Shown here: positions 1-7,049 of the stretch, one piece after another
How the letters are laid out: each line of letters begins with the position of its first letter
How positions within the stretch are numbered: the stretch's first letter is position 1
NCBI GenBank assembly: GCA_002429315.1
Contig: DIZC01000005.1
Span: 469 to 21,680 of the forward strand
Length of the DNA stretch: 21,212 nucleotides
Reading direction: 5' to 3'
Origin: Alphaproteobacteria bacterium UBA6038
GTDB taxonomy: Bacteria; Pseudomonadota; Alphaproteobacteria; Micropepsales; Micropepsaceae
Made by a program: the position numbers and the translations under genes
The notes under the pieces: generated by a model
Database searches by the model: none
What the model was told of the DNA's origin: nothing
Seen by the model: only the letters and a program-made list of their open reading frames with translations

Positions 1-57
1 GCCTGCTCGCTGGGCGAGTTCAGCCCCTACGCGAGCGACATGCACGCCGCGAAGTAG
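1..57 (+). CDS. C-terminal end of an unidentified protein (partial)
   Basis: Frame 1 is open from the window edge and ends in TAG at 55-57, giving an 18-residue tail that reads ACSLGEFSPYASDMHAAK. A strong hairpin (93-120) follows 35 bases later, as expected after the last gene of a transcription unit. Too little is visible to name the protein, and the tail could be a chance open frame. It appears unrelated to the glycan island. Confidence 0.45.
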   Translation, partial: ACSLGEFSPYASDMHAAK

Positions 58-92
58 CACGAGGGCGGCTCGGTTGAGCGGAGACAAAAGGA

Positions 93-120
93 AAAGGCCC
101 GCCGTCGCCGGCGAGCCTTT
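93..120. terminator. Bidirectional intrinsic terminator-like hairpin
   Basis: AAAGGC (93-98) pairs with GCCTTT (115-120). After a 2x2 mismatch, GCCG (101-104) pairs with CGGC (109-112) around the loop TCGC. The outer A-run and T-run make it usable on either strand. It lies between the plus-strand gene tail ending at 57 and the 3' end of the minus-strand DUF1236 gene at 145, so it probably serves both. Confidence 0.75.
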
Positions 121-144
121 CCGATACCGTTCAGACGGTGCAGG

Positions 145-468
145 TCACTCCACGATCTGAACCACGCGACGGGACTTCGGCTCGACGAACACGACCTTGC
201 CGTTCCAGTCGAAATATTGGTAACTGCGCACTTCCGGAATCTCGGTGGTCCACGCGTCCGGCACCGGCTCGAGCGTCACGTCTTCCGGCAGCGTCGCGCC
301 GACCGCGATCGATTCCTTCACCTGCACCGGCCGGATGTGCTCCTTGACGATGTACTGGTGAATGACGGTGCGATGCGCCGGCTCGATGGTGAGGGTTGCA
401 TCCTGGGCCACGGCATAACCGCTCGCCAGAACCGCGGCGGCCGCGCTTGCGATCAATAGGGATTTCAT
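145..468 (-). CDS. DUF1236 family secreted protein
   Basis: This is a 107-residue protein with a clear Sec signal peptide. A basic start (MKS) leads into an Ala/Leu/Val-rich stretch and an AVA|Q cleavage site near residue 21. The mature part carries the DUF1236 pattern: an alkaline segment ending in VKVKES-like residues (here VQVKES), then VGATLPEDVTLEPVP, then a C-terminal Y-x-Y-F-x-W-N-G-K-V-V-F-V-x-P-x-S-R-R-V-V strand pair (about 82-105). The family is common and often multicopy in Rhizobiales and is predicted periplasmic, with no firm function. A GGAG ribosome site at 475-478 lies 6 bases before the ATG. It is transcribed away from the island and is probably outside it functionally. Confidence 0.85.
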   Translation of the reverse strand: MKSLLIASAAAAVLASGYAVAQDATLTIEPAHRTVIHQYIVKEHIRPVQVKESIAVGATLPEDVTLEPVPDAWTTEIPEVRSYQYFDWNGKVVFVEPKSRRVVQIVE

Positions 469-542
469 CGTTTTCTCCGTTTGCTGGCCGCCTTCGGGTG
501 TGCACAGGAAACGAACCCCCGCGGGCTAACGTTCCCGGACGC

Positions 543-578
543 TGGCAGACGGTCTGCCATTTCCCAGGTTTTGCCTGG
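543..578. repeat. Two adjacent short inverted repeats in the divergent intergenic region
   Basis: TGGCAGAC (543-550) and GTCTGCCA (552-559) form a perfect 8+1+8 palindrome. Five bases on, CCAGG (564-568) and CCTGG (574-578) form a second hairpin with the loop TTTTG. Both lie between the divergent starts at 468 (minus) and 689 (plus). They could be an operator or a transcript hairpin; the sequence alone does not decide. No convincing promoter boxes were found in 469-688. Confidence 0.4.
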
Positions 579-688
579 AGCTGTAGCGCAGGGGACAAGC
601 CTAATGGCGGGATATGGGCCGCCAGTCCGGCGACATCCGCTGACTTGCTCGAGCCGCTTCTCTAAGCTGGCCTACCGGAGAAGCGTGT

Positions 689-2218
689 ATGTCGGATGCT
701 GCGATTGTGGAGGCTACGATTGAGCCCGCGTGGGAAGCCGAAAGACAGCGGGACTTTGCCTCCGCCACCCCGGCCCTTTTCGATCGCTTGTGGGTGGTGA
801 GCCTTCCCCAATCCACCGATCGGCGCGGCTACATCAACGCCTACCTGCCCGGCCGCGGCCTCCGCGACTTCCAGTTCTTCGATGCCACGCCCGCCGAAGA
901 TCCGGCAATCGGCGATTTGTTCGCCCGCGGACTGGTTGCGAGCTACCCACCGTGTTTCCGCTGCGGGAAATTGGATTGCGGGCGGCCGAACTGCAACAAC
1001 GTACTGATCCCGGCACAGGTCGCCACCTTTTGGACATTTCTGCAGCTCTGCCGGCACGTCGCCGATGGTCCGGCAGAAAGCGTCCTGGTCATGGAAGACG
1101 ATGTCGTTTTCCACGACTATGCGCCGAGGATTCTGAAGCGCCTCGCAGGCAGATCCGCCGCCGGCAACCTGCCGATACGCGGGCCGGCGCCCTTCCTGTT
1201 AAGGCTTGCACGTCCCCTTGGAGACGATCACGACGAAAGCTGTCCATTTCGCCTGCACCGCGGCGTTGAGATGTCTAACCCTTGCTTCGGCATGAACAGG
1301 GCATTCGCGCGCGAGGCGGTCGTGCGCTTTTCACGCATCGACACGACGGCCGATGTCTACCTGCATCGCGATGTCGGCGCGGCGATCGGCGGGCTGACTG
1401 TCGATCCGCCGATCGCATCGGACCTATCCTTCGCCCGAGGCGAAATGCGATCTCTCATTCATCCCAAACCGGCCTTTGCCGTGTCGCTGCGGAAATCGGG
1501 GCGCGAGGCAGAGGCGCAGGCCTATGAAAAAGTCGTCGCGGCCCACGTAAAAAAGCGGCATCATCGCCCTCTCCTCATTACGGGGCATCCCCGCTGCGGC
1601 TCGGCCTACATGGCCCATCTCTGCCGGCAGCTCGGGTTGGATGTCGGCCACGAGCGGGACGGCGCGCACGGGATCAGTTCCTGGATGATGGCCGTGGACG
1701 ACCCCGAAAACCCTTACTCGCATGACGACATAGCACGTTCGCGCCTGCGCCTGCACTGGGACGAGCTGATCTTGTATGTGCGCGATCTCCGCACCGCTGT
1801 GCCGAGCGTCATGCGAGACATACGTTATGCGCCGCACACTCTTGCTTTCCGCCAACGCCACGTGAAAGACGCATTAGGCGTCGATCTCGACTCATTCGAA
1901 AACCCGGTCGAGAAGGCGGTGCTTTCGATCACAACATGGACGCAGCTCGTCGTGGCGCAGCGGCCGGCGCTCACGGTGCGGATCGAAACCGATCACGCGA
2001 ACCTGGTGGAGTTCTTGATTGGGCGAGGGATTGTCGGCGAAGAAGCGAAGAACATCGCGCTCGATCTCGCCCCAAAAAACACCGATAAGCCGTACAAGCG
2101 CGTCGTCTATCCCAAGCCCGACGTGGAACAGCGGGATTGGGCCGCGCTATCCGGCGAAGGTTTAGACGCACTGGCCTGGTACAATGAGACGTTTGGTTAC
2201 GCTTCCGTGGTCCAATAG
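689..2218 (+). CDS. GT25-type glycosyltransferase fused to a sulfotransferase domain
   Basis: This 509-residue protein has two parts. Residues 33-260 resemble glycosyltransferase family 25 (LPS sugar transferases). They show a VVSLPQSTDRR opening strand (36-46), the acidic metal/nucleotide-sugar motif VLVMEDDVVF (132-141), and a CFGMNRAFAREAV acceptor-side segment (199-211). Residues 291-509 resemble a PAPS-dependent sulfotransferase. PLLITGHPRCGSAY (294-307) fits the 5'-phosphosulfate loop, and YVRDLRTAVPS (363-373) supplies the Arg and Ser of the 3'-phosphate site. A four-cysteine cluster, C89-x2-C92-x4-C97-x4-C102, sits inside the GT half and could bind zinc. GGAG at 677-680 supports the ATG at 689. 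The next gene starts 11 bases after the stop. I infer a bifunctional enzyme that adds a sugar and sulfates it, or a neighbouring residue. The GT assignment is firmer than the order of reactions, and the substrate is unknown. Confidence 0.75.
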   Translation: MSDAAIVEATIEPAWEAERQRDFASATPALFDRLWVVSLPQSTDRRGYINAYLPGRGLRDFQFFDATPAEDPAIGDLFARGLVASYPPCFRCGKLDCGRPNCNNVLIPAQVATFWTFLQLCRHVADGPAESVLVMEDDVVFHDYAPRILKRLAGRSAAGNLPIRGPAPFLLRLARPLGDDHDESCPFRLHRGVEMSNPCFGMNRAFAREAVVRFSRIDTTADVYLHRDVGAAIGGLTVDPPIASDLSFARGEMRSLIHPKPAFAVSLRKSGREAEAQAYEKVVAAHVKKRHHRPLLITGHPRCGSAYMAHLCRQLGLDVGHERDGAHGISSWMMAVDDPENPYSHDDIARSRLRLHWDELILYVRDLRTAVPSVMRDIRYAPHTLAFRQRHVKDALGVDLDSFENPVEKAVLSITTWTQLVVAQRPALTVRIETDHANLVEFLIGRGIVGEEAKNIALDLAPKNTDKPYKRVVYPKPDVEQRDWAALSGEGLDALAWYNETFGYASVVQ

Positions 2219-2229
2219 GTTCTGGCCAC

Positions 2230-2964
2230 ATGGAAAGCGATCCCGAGACCAGGCGCGTCCTCTTCATTTGTGGGCTGCATCGCAGCGGGACTTCCTTGCT
2301 GCACGAAATCCTGGCGGAACATCCCGATGTAAGTGCCTTCCGCAATACCGGCGTTCCGAAAGATGAAGGGCAACACCTTCAAACGGTATACAAGGCCGCC
2401 AAATCATTTGGCGGGCCCGGCCGGTTTGGCTTCGACCCAAACTCCTATCTCGACGAGACGTCACCGCTTTGTACGCCAGCAAACCGGAAGAAGCTCTGGA
2501 CGGAGTGGGCGCGTCACTGGGACACCTCCAAGGCTGTGTTGGTGGAAAAATCGCCTCCGAACCTGGTCCGCACTAGATTTCTACAATGGAATTTTCCACG
2601 GGCCAGCTTTGTCGTGGTTCTCCGCGATCCAAGGGTCGTGGCACTTGCGACTGCAAAGTGGGCGCCTGGCGCATCGCCAGACGCGCTTTTCGAGCATTGG
2701 TTCGTTTGCCACGACAAATTTGAAAGAGACAGGCGCGCGCTCCGAAGAGTCCTCCTCGTCCGATACGAGGATCTGGTGTCGGACGTATTTACGACGGCGG
2801 GGCAGCTCTTCGAATTTGCCGGCCTTGCACCGCATCGGCCGACGACACCAACCCTAAATGGCTTGAACGAGCGGTATCTGAAACTGTGGGCCCAATCCAG
2901 ACTGGACCACCAGATTACCGCCGGGCGCGCGGCAATCGCTGGGCGATATGGGTATCTCGGCTAG
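2230..2964 (+). CDS. Sulfotransferase (Sulfotransfer_3-like)
   Basis: This 244-residue cytoplasmic enzyme should transfer sulfate from PAPS to a glycan hydroxyl or similar acceptor. The 5'-phosphosulfate loop is ICGLHRSGTSLLHEIL (13-28). EKSPPNLVRTRFLQ (106-119) is the segment typical of Sulfotransfer_3 proteins, and VVVLRDPRVVALATAKW (128-144) is the 3'-phosphate site. RYEDLVSD (178-185) is the conserved C-terminal motif. It follows the fusion gene by 11 bases with no strong ribosome site of its own, so coupled translation is likely. The stop is followed by a compound palindrome (2998-3080), which may end or stabilise this two-gene message. The acceptor cannot be told from sequence. Confidence 0.85.
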   Translation: MESDPETRRVLFICGLHRSGTSLLHEILAEHPDVSAFRNTGVPKDEGQHLQTVYKAAKSFGGPGRFGFDPNSYLDETSPLCTPANRKKLWTEWARHWDTSKAVLVEKSPPNLVRTRFLQWNFPRASFVVVLRDPRVVALATAKWAPGASPDALFEHWFVCHDKFERDRRALRRVLLVRYEDLVSDVFTTAGQLFEFAGLAPHRPTTPTLNGLNERYLKLWAQSRLDHQITAGRAAIAGRYGYLG

Positions 2965-2997
2965 AGTTGTTTTGGAATGAACGTGTTCACCTCGGCC

Positions 2998-3080
2998 GTC
3001 ATGGCCGCCCTTGTGGCGGCCACCCATGCACACAACCGGCAGGGATGTTCTTGGGTGGCCGGGACAAGCCCGGCCATGAC
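2998..3080. repeat. REP-like compound palindrome
   Basis: The outer arms GTCATGGCCG (2998-3007) and CGGCCATGAC (3071-3080) are exact reverse complements, as are the inner arms CGGCCACCC (3017-3025) and GGGTGGCCG (3053-3061). Each half also folds on itself: GGCCGCC with GGCGGCC on the left, and GCCGGG with CCCGGC around ACAA on the right. The whole could form a cruciform or a branched RNA hairpin. ATGGCCGGGACAAGCCCGGC resembles a dispersed intergenic repeat familiar from Bradyrhizobium-type genomes. That is recalled family knowledge, not a search result. Confidence 0.75.
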
Positions 3081-3127
3081 GGGATTTGCAGTGATTCAGG
3101 CTAAACCGAAGGAGCTCTAGCGCTTCG

Positions 3128-3790
3128 ATGATTCTGTCGTACACACGTCAGTTTCTCTTTATCAAGACCCGCAAAACGGCGGGCACAAGCATCGAGGCCA
3201 CACTGCGCCGGCACTGCGGGCCGGACGATGTCGTTACCCCCGTTAGCCCCGCGGACGAGATTGCCTGCTCATCCGGACCACAGAATTACCTTCGCGGCGA
3301 CGTCAAACGGTCGCTGAGGGAGGACGGGTTTTGGGAGCCGGAGAAGAGCTGCGATTTTTACAATCACATTCCGCTAGGTGCGGTCCGCGCATATGTCGGC
3401 GCCGAGATAGTGGATCGCATGTTCAAATTCGCCTTCGTCCGGAATCCCTGGGAGCGCAACGTCTCCATCTATCATTGGCAGCGCAATGCCGGAATGCGGC
3501 TGCCCTTCCGCGACTGGATCATGCAATCGCGCCCGCAAGGGCACGATCTTTTCGCGATGGTTTCGCTGCACGACACGCCGGCATTGGATTTCGTGGGCCG
3601 CTACGAGAACTTGCAAGCGGACTTCGACGCTGCTTGCCGCCGAATCGGAATCGGCTGCACCCAGCTTCCGAAACTAAAGTCCGGCCTGCGTCCGATGCGC
3701 CATTACCGGGAATATTACGATGTGCAAACCCGCGACCATGTTGCGGCGCTTTGCGCGCGTGAAATCGAGGCGTTCGGCTACACCTTCTGA
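3128..3790 (+). CDS. Sulfotransferase (Sulfotransfer_2-like)
   Basis: This 220-residue protein resembles the Sulfotransfer_2 family, which includes carbohydrate 2-O and chondroitin-type sulfotransferases. FIKTRKTAGTSIE (11-23) is the PAPS 5'-phosphosulfate loop, with Lys in place of the Arg/Pro of other classes. FAFVRNPWERNVSIYHW (101-117) is the 3'-phosphate site with Arg105 and Ser113. FVGRYENLQADF (155-166) and HYREYYD (192-198) are the usual C-terminal motifs. The start is followed directly by the first beta strand, so the ATG is credible. An AAGGAG at 3109-3114 is rather far upstream (13 bases). It has no N-terminal membrane anchor, unlike Golgi relatives, and so should act in the cytoplasm. 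The acceptor is unknown. Confidence 0.88.
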   Translation: MILSYTRQFLFIKTRKTAGTSIEATLRRHCGPDDVVTPVSPADEIACSSGPQNYLRGDVKRSLREDGFWEPEKSCDFYNHIPLGAVRAYVGAEIVDRMFKFAFVRNPWERNVSIYHWQRNAGMRLPFRDWIMQSRPQGHDLFAMVSLHDTPALDFVGRYENLQADFDAACRRIGIGCTQLPKLKSGLRPMRHYREYYDVQTRDHVAALCAREIEAFGYTF

Positions 3791-4372
3791 AGCTCACGAG
3801 ACTCACCGACCACACAACCGGAGGGCGGGACGGAAACTCGAAATCACGCCGCTCGCCAAAACGTCCTGATCGAGTATTTCAAGCACGCCCTGAAAGCATG
3901 TGCCGAGGTTTTTGGCGTCCGTGCGCGCAAATGGCCGGCCCGCCAGAGGCCGTAGCGCAGCGAGTCGAGGCGGCCACACCGCCTTCGCCCCGATCAGCCA
4001 TCACCGGTGAGCAAGGAGGGCCGGAACATGCAGCAGATTGGCGGCTTGGCAACCGCATTTTCAGAGCACCCACTCTCGGCTAATACGGCCCGTCTGATCC
4101 AGGACGATTTGCGGATCGATACCCACAGACAGTTCCACCGCTATGACCAGCGAAGGCGGGGTGAGCCGGACGCTGCCGTTGACGACTGCATGGAGGAAGT
4201 GAAAAACTCCGGCCCCTTCAATTGGCGAGCCACCGATGAGCAATAAGCCGGAACATGATCTGCGCGCCTTCTGCCACCATGAGGACGAAAAATCAGTGGC
4301 GGCATGCCGAACGCGGATTTGTGAGCCAGGCGGAACGGACGCTGCGCCAGATCATCGAACGGCGGCTTAGCG
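3791..4372. other. Long stretch without a confident gene
   Basis: These 582 bases lie between the sulfotransferase stop and the FkbM-type gene. No recognisable protein, RNA gene or mobile element is seen. The frame of the preceding gene stays open past its TGA for about 54 codons (to TAG near 3955), with a plausible amphipathic segment NVLIEYFKHALKACAEVFGV, but it has no start codon and may be chance. Two weak small ORFs occupy the right part (4028-4246 and 4255-4392, listed separately). An 11-base repeat GCCGGAACATG occurs at both of their starts (4020-4030 and 4247-4257). Confidence 0.5.
4028..4246 (+). CDS. Possible small protein, unknown function
   Basis: This is a 72-residue ORF beginning MQQIGGLATAFSEHPL and ending NWRATDEQ. 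The best support is a strong ribosome site, AAGGAGGG at 4013-4020, seven bases before ATG 4028. Its amino-acid composition is natural for a soluble protein rather than the Arg/Pro-rich look of shadow frames. An upstream GTG at 4007 is in the same frame but would place the ribosome site inside the gene. No domain, signal peptide or membrane segment is recognised. It lies in the gap before the methyltransferase gene and could be cotranscribed with it. It may also be a decayed gene remnant. Confidence 0.33.
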   Translation: MQQIGGLATAFSEHPLSANTARLIQDDLRIDTHRQFHRYDQRRRGEPDAAVDDCMEEVKNSGPFNWRATDEQ

Positions 4373-4392
4373 ATGAAGCGCTTTCCTTCTAA
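4255..4392 (+). CDS. Possible 45-residue ORF overlapping the methyltransferase start
   Basis: ATG 4255 opens a 45-codon frame whose second half, from RHAERGFVSQ to IIERRLSDEALSF, looks like a charged helix. Its stop lies 20 bases inside the FkbM-type gene, so it could couple translation to that gene, which lacks a clear ribosome site. No ribosome site of its own is evident and no homology is recognised. Chance is a real alternative. Confidence 0.2.
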   Translation: MICAPSATMRTKNQWRHAERGFVSQAERTLRQIIERRLSDEALSF

Positions 4393-5098
4393 AGCGAACG
4401 CGCTGGCGCAATTGAGGCGAAGCGGACTGCAAGTCGCAACCGTAATCGACGTTGGCATTCGCAAGGACACACCGGAATTGCGCCAAGCCTTTCCGGATTG
4501 CAGGCACGTTCTTTTCGAGCCGATTGTAGAACACTTTGAAGCGATCCGCGACAACTATAGGAATATGGATTACTCGCTTGAAAACATCGCCCTCAGTGAC
4601 CACGACGGCGAGCTTGAACTGCGCCTGCTTCACCGCACCGGGAGCGAAGAAATCACGCACGTCGCCGCTGTCCAGAAGAAGGCCGCTGATACAAGAACCG
4701 TGACGGCCATGACGCTCGATTCCTATATCTCACAGCATCCGCAAGCCGCGCCATATCTCGTCAAGCTCGACGTTGACGGGCATGAAACCGCAATCCTCCA
4801 CGGCTCCGTCAGCACCTTGAAAGAGACGGCGTGCGTCATTGTCGAGGCGACCATGCGGAAGATTCCAGAACGGGTGGCGCTCCTGGCAGCCAGTGGCTTC
4901 CGTATATGGGATATCGTGGATTTTGCTTATCGCAATGGTGCGCTCTGGCAGGTCGATCTGATATTTCTCGCTGAGCGTGAGATCGCCGCGAACCCAGCCT
5001 TCGCCTCTACCCTGATCCAAGGTGAGACCGTTCAGGCCACGTCCTGGTTTAGCCTGACCGCAGAGTTTCAAAAAACGATTCGCGCATGGGAACCATGA
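4373..5098 (+). CDS. FkbM family SAM-dependent methyltransferase
   Basis: This 241-residue protein fits the Methyltransf_21 (FkbM) family, which O-methylates sugars and other small acceptors using S-adenosylmethionine. VIDVGIRKDTPELRQAFP (24-41) takes the place of the usual glycine-rich motif I (DVGANxG), keeping the Asp-Val-Gly, and VLFEP (46-50) ends the second strand with the acidic SAM-ribose contact. The family hallmark YLVKLDVDGHETAILHGS (128-145) is intact. The altered motif I, with RKD where most members have AN or an aromatic, puts it in a divergent branch. The start overlaps a weak upstream ORF. In this cluster the likely job is O-methylation of a sugar in the sulfated glycan, but the acceptor is inferred from context only. 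Confidence 0.82.
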   Translation: MKRFPSKANALAQLRRSGLQVATVIDVGIRKDTPELRQAFPDCRHVLFEPIVEHFEAIRDNYRNMDYSLENIALSDHDGELELRLLHRTGSEEITHVAAVQKKAADTRTVTAMTLDSYISQHPQAAPYLVKLDVDGHETAILHGSVSTLKETACVIVEATMRKIPERVALLAASGFRIWDIVDFAYRNGALWQVDLIFLAEREIAANPAFASTLIQGETVQATSWFSLTAEFQKTIRAWEP

Positions 5099-5116
5099 AG
5101 CGGGTATATGCGATGA

Positions 5117-5206
5117 CTACGACAACACGCGGACCGCGCAACGCTGCAGCGTGATGATCTCGCCTGTCTTGACGTCACGGTATCTGAGGGAAAGCCGTTG
5201 ATGCAT
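5117..5206 (-). pseudogene. Possible remnant of a minus-strand gene (3' end)
   Basis: A minus-strand frame open from about 5266 down to TAG at 5117-5119 reads like a genuine protein tail: PEIYAAERFAP, then a Met at 5206, then LSLRYRDVKTGEIITLQRC and AVRVLS. It runs up to the start of the plus-strand sulfotransferase at 5260 and then meets a stop, so any longer gene would have been cut there. No family is recognised. The frame is short (29 codons from the ATG) and may be chance. The rest of the 5099-5259 gap shows nothing else. Confidence 0.22.
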
Positions 5207-5259
5207 CGCGGCGGCGGGCGCAAATCGTTCGGCGGCGTAGATTTCAGGGGAACAATCCT

Positions 5260-6075
5260 TTGCCTCTCATTTTGGCTCACGGGCAACCGAAATCGGGCAG
5301 CAGCTTTCTGTTTCAGATTGCCAAGGGCGCGGCCGAACGCGCCAACGGGATGAGCCTCAGGACACTTCGGAAGCGATACCTGGCCGACGTGCTCCCGGAG
5401 AACAGCGATTTCGTGAATGTCGTCACCGAGGAGATCGTCTCGGGAACCCTGCGCGCGCTTCCTCACAATCTCATTTGCGTCATCAAGACGCATCGCGACC
5501 TCGACCCGTCGGTTCGCGCGCGCATCGCCGCCGGCAGGCTCATGGCATTCACGTCGTTCCGCGATCCGCGCGATGCCGCCCTATCGCTTCTCGAACACGG
5601 CATCGCGCGGACAGAGGACCGGATCGTGAAGGTGCGGACGTTCTCGCATGCGATCAGTGCGGTTCGCGAAGACTGGAGGTTCGTGCCGGCGTGGTCGGCC
5701 TGTCCCAACGTGATCGCCTTCCCTTTCTATCTAACCGCAGCCGATCGGAGATGCACCATTGAATCCCTGTGCCGACATATCGGGCTTCCGCACGCGACGC
5801 GTGAGATGATGCAACGCTTTGGCGACGGTGGCGATGAACGCATTTGGATGTTCAATAAGGGAACCGCGGATCGCTTTGTCGATGCCCTCTCGCCCGAGGA
5901 GTTGGCGATGGCCAACAAGAGATTGACGCATGAGGTTGAGGCCTATGAAGGCCTCGCCCGCACATGGATGAGGCATCACAACCGCCAGATCCTGTATCTC
6001 GCACTGAAGGCAAGCCGCGACCGGCGGCTGTCGCGGCGGAACGCCGTCGGTGCGGTTGACACCGCCTTGGGGTAA
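5260..6075 (+). CDS. Sulfotransferase, copy A of a duplicated module
   Basis: This 271-residue protein starts at TTG 5260, chosen because AGGGGAA (5246-5252) lies seven bases upstream and because the paralogue at 7366 starts with the same MPL-x-x-AHG-x-PKSGS. AHGQPKSGSSF (6-16) is the PAPS loop, VIKTHRDL (74-81) an internal conserved strand, and TSFRDPRDAALS (98-109) the 3'-phosphate site. FNKGTADRFVDAL (198-210) is shared with the paralogue and marks this subclass. The last 20 residues are basic. A small protein of unknown function begins 69 bases after the stop, and its sister accompanies the paralogue. PAPS-dependent sulfation of a glycan is inferred; the acceptor is unknown. The PAPS-site residues appear complete. 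Confidence 0.85.
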   Translation: MPLILAHGQPKSGSSFLFQIAKGAAERANGMSLRTLRKRYLADVLPENSDFVNVVTEEIVSGTLRALPHNLICVIKTHRDLDPSVRARIAAGRLMAFTSFRDPRDAALSLLEHGIARTEDRIVKVRTFSHAISAVREDWRFVPAWSACPNVIAFPFYLTAADRRCTIESLCRHIGLPHATREMMQRFGDGGDERIWMFNKGTADRFVDALSPEELAMANKRLTHEVEAYEGLARTWMRHHNRQILYLALKASRDRRLSRRNAVGAVDTALG

Positions 6076-6144
6076 AGACAAAACGGCCAATTCCGAGGTG
6101 CCGCCGTTATCCGGCTGAAACCCGAATCGACATGGAGAAGCGTA

Positions 6145-6345
6145 ATGAATGACGATCTCATTTACCGTATTTTTGTGGAATTGGCCGTGCTGGAAGAGAA
6201 GCGCGACGTGAATGGAAAATGGCTGGTGAAAGACCCCGGCGAGGTCACGAGGCTCCTCAAGCGTGCCTACGCCACGGTCGAGCGGGCAGCGGCCGGCGAT
6301 GAAGGCGGGCAGCGCCCGCCCGCGAAAGCCGGCGCAATCGTATAG
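6145..6345 (+). CDS. Small conserved protein linked to sulfotransferase, copy A
   Basis: This is a 66-residue protein of unknown function. GGAG at 6134-6137 lies seven bases before the ATG. Residues 1-48 match the ORF at 7167 at 30 of 48 positions without gaps, including MNDD, YRIFVELAVLE, KRD, G-x-W and V-x-RLL-x-RA. Within the identical stretch YRIFVELAVLE, 8 of 11 codons differ, all silently, so selection is acting on the protein. The shape suggests one helix (about 5-20), a G-x-W turn, then a second helix (31-48) and a variable tail. There is no signal peptide or membrane segment. It follows sulfotransferase copy A and converges with the minus-strand sulfotransferase 11 bases away. It could be a partner or regulator of the enzyme; that is a guess. 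Confidence 0.75.
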   Translation: MNDDLIYRIFVELAVLEEKRDVNGKWLVKDPGEVTRLLKRAYATVERAAAGDEGGQRPPAKAGAIV

Positions 6346-6356
6346 GGGGCTTGCTG

Positions 6357-7049
6357 CTATCGCGCTTTGCTTTTCGTTGCAGGGCGGCCTTTGCCCTGCT
6401 TGACCGATGCCTGAACAGCGTAGCCATGGCCGCGCAGCCAGGTTTCGTAACGCCTCTCGACATATTGGCGCGATTTTTCATCCAGCAGGCCACCGGCCTC
6501 ACCAATGTGGCCCGGATGAAGCTGGGTCACGGGGTCCGCATCTCCAAGCTTTCCCGTCGGTTTGTCTCCCGTCGATGCCAGTGCCGTGACCGCATCGCAG
6601 ATCTTTTCGAGGCGCCGGCGGGACATGCGGATGCCGAGCGCGGCGGCGGTGCGTGCCGCCTCGCCAACCGGGTCCGCCATCATCTGTTCGTAGCGCATCA
6701 CATGCGCGGCTCTTGCGCGCCAGAATTCGAACTGGCGAACATAGGCATCGAGAAAGGAGCGGATTTCTTGCGGCGTCTTGTAGGCCGCCCAGCGCATCCG
6801 CCGGGCAGAGGAAAGGACGAGGCGCAGATCGCGATAACCGGTGACGATCTTCTGGTCACTCAGCTTACCGGCATCGCCGGGATCGTGAATCTTGACGACA
6901 TGCGCGGTTGCGCCATTGGCCGGTTCGTAATCGGCGATCCACGCCCCATAAACCGATCCATAAGCTTCCTTCGCCAGCAGGCGCACAAGATTGTACTGCC
7001 AAGTGCTTCCGGAACGGGGCGCGCCGGCGCAAACGAAGATGTGCCGCAC
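6357..7049 (-). CDS. Sulfotransferase on the opposite strand
   Basis: This is a 230-residue protein if it starts at GTG 7049, just before the first strand HIFVCAGAPRSGSTW (3-17), the PAPS loop. Longer in-frame starts exist at ATG 7103 and near 7145, but the extra codons lack the GC-rich third positions of the gene, and the longest would overlap the neighbour. TGYRDLRLVLSSARRM (70-85) fits the 3'-phosphate site. Later segments include an FWRARAAHVMRYEQMMADP-type RYE motif and a basic C-terminus ending KGRPATKSKAR. It is the only minus-strand gene between 689 and 11328, and it separates the two halves of the duplicated module. It seems to be a distinct subclass from its neighbours. It could have its own promoter in 7050-7166. 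Confidence 0.8.
   Translation of the reverse strand: MRHIFVCAGAPRSGSTWQYNLVRLLAKEAYGSVYGAWIADYEPANGATAHVVKIHDPGDAGKLSDQKIVTGYRDLRLVLSSARRMRWAAYKTPQEIRSFLDAYVRQFEFWRARAAHVMRYEQMMADPVGEAARTAAALGIRMSRRRLEKICDAVTALASTGDKPTGKLGDADPVTQLHPGHIGEAGGLLDEKSRQYVERRYETWLRGHGYAVQASVKQGKGRPATKSKAR

Noticed and set aside
6304..6320. Perfect hairpin GGCGGGC-AGC-GCCCGCC as a terminator
   Set aside because: It lies inside the end of the small-protein gene and is not followed by a T-run; in GC-rich coding DNA such hairpins are common.
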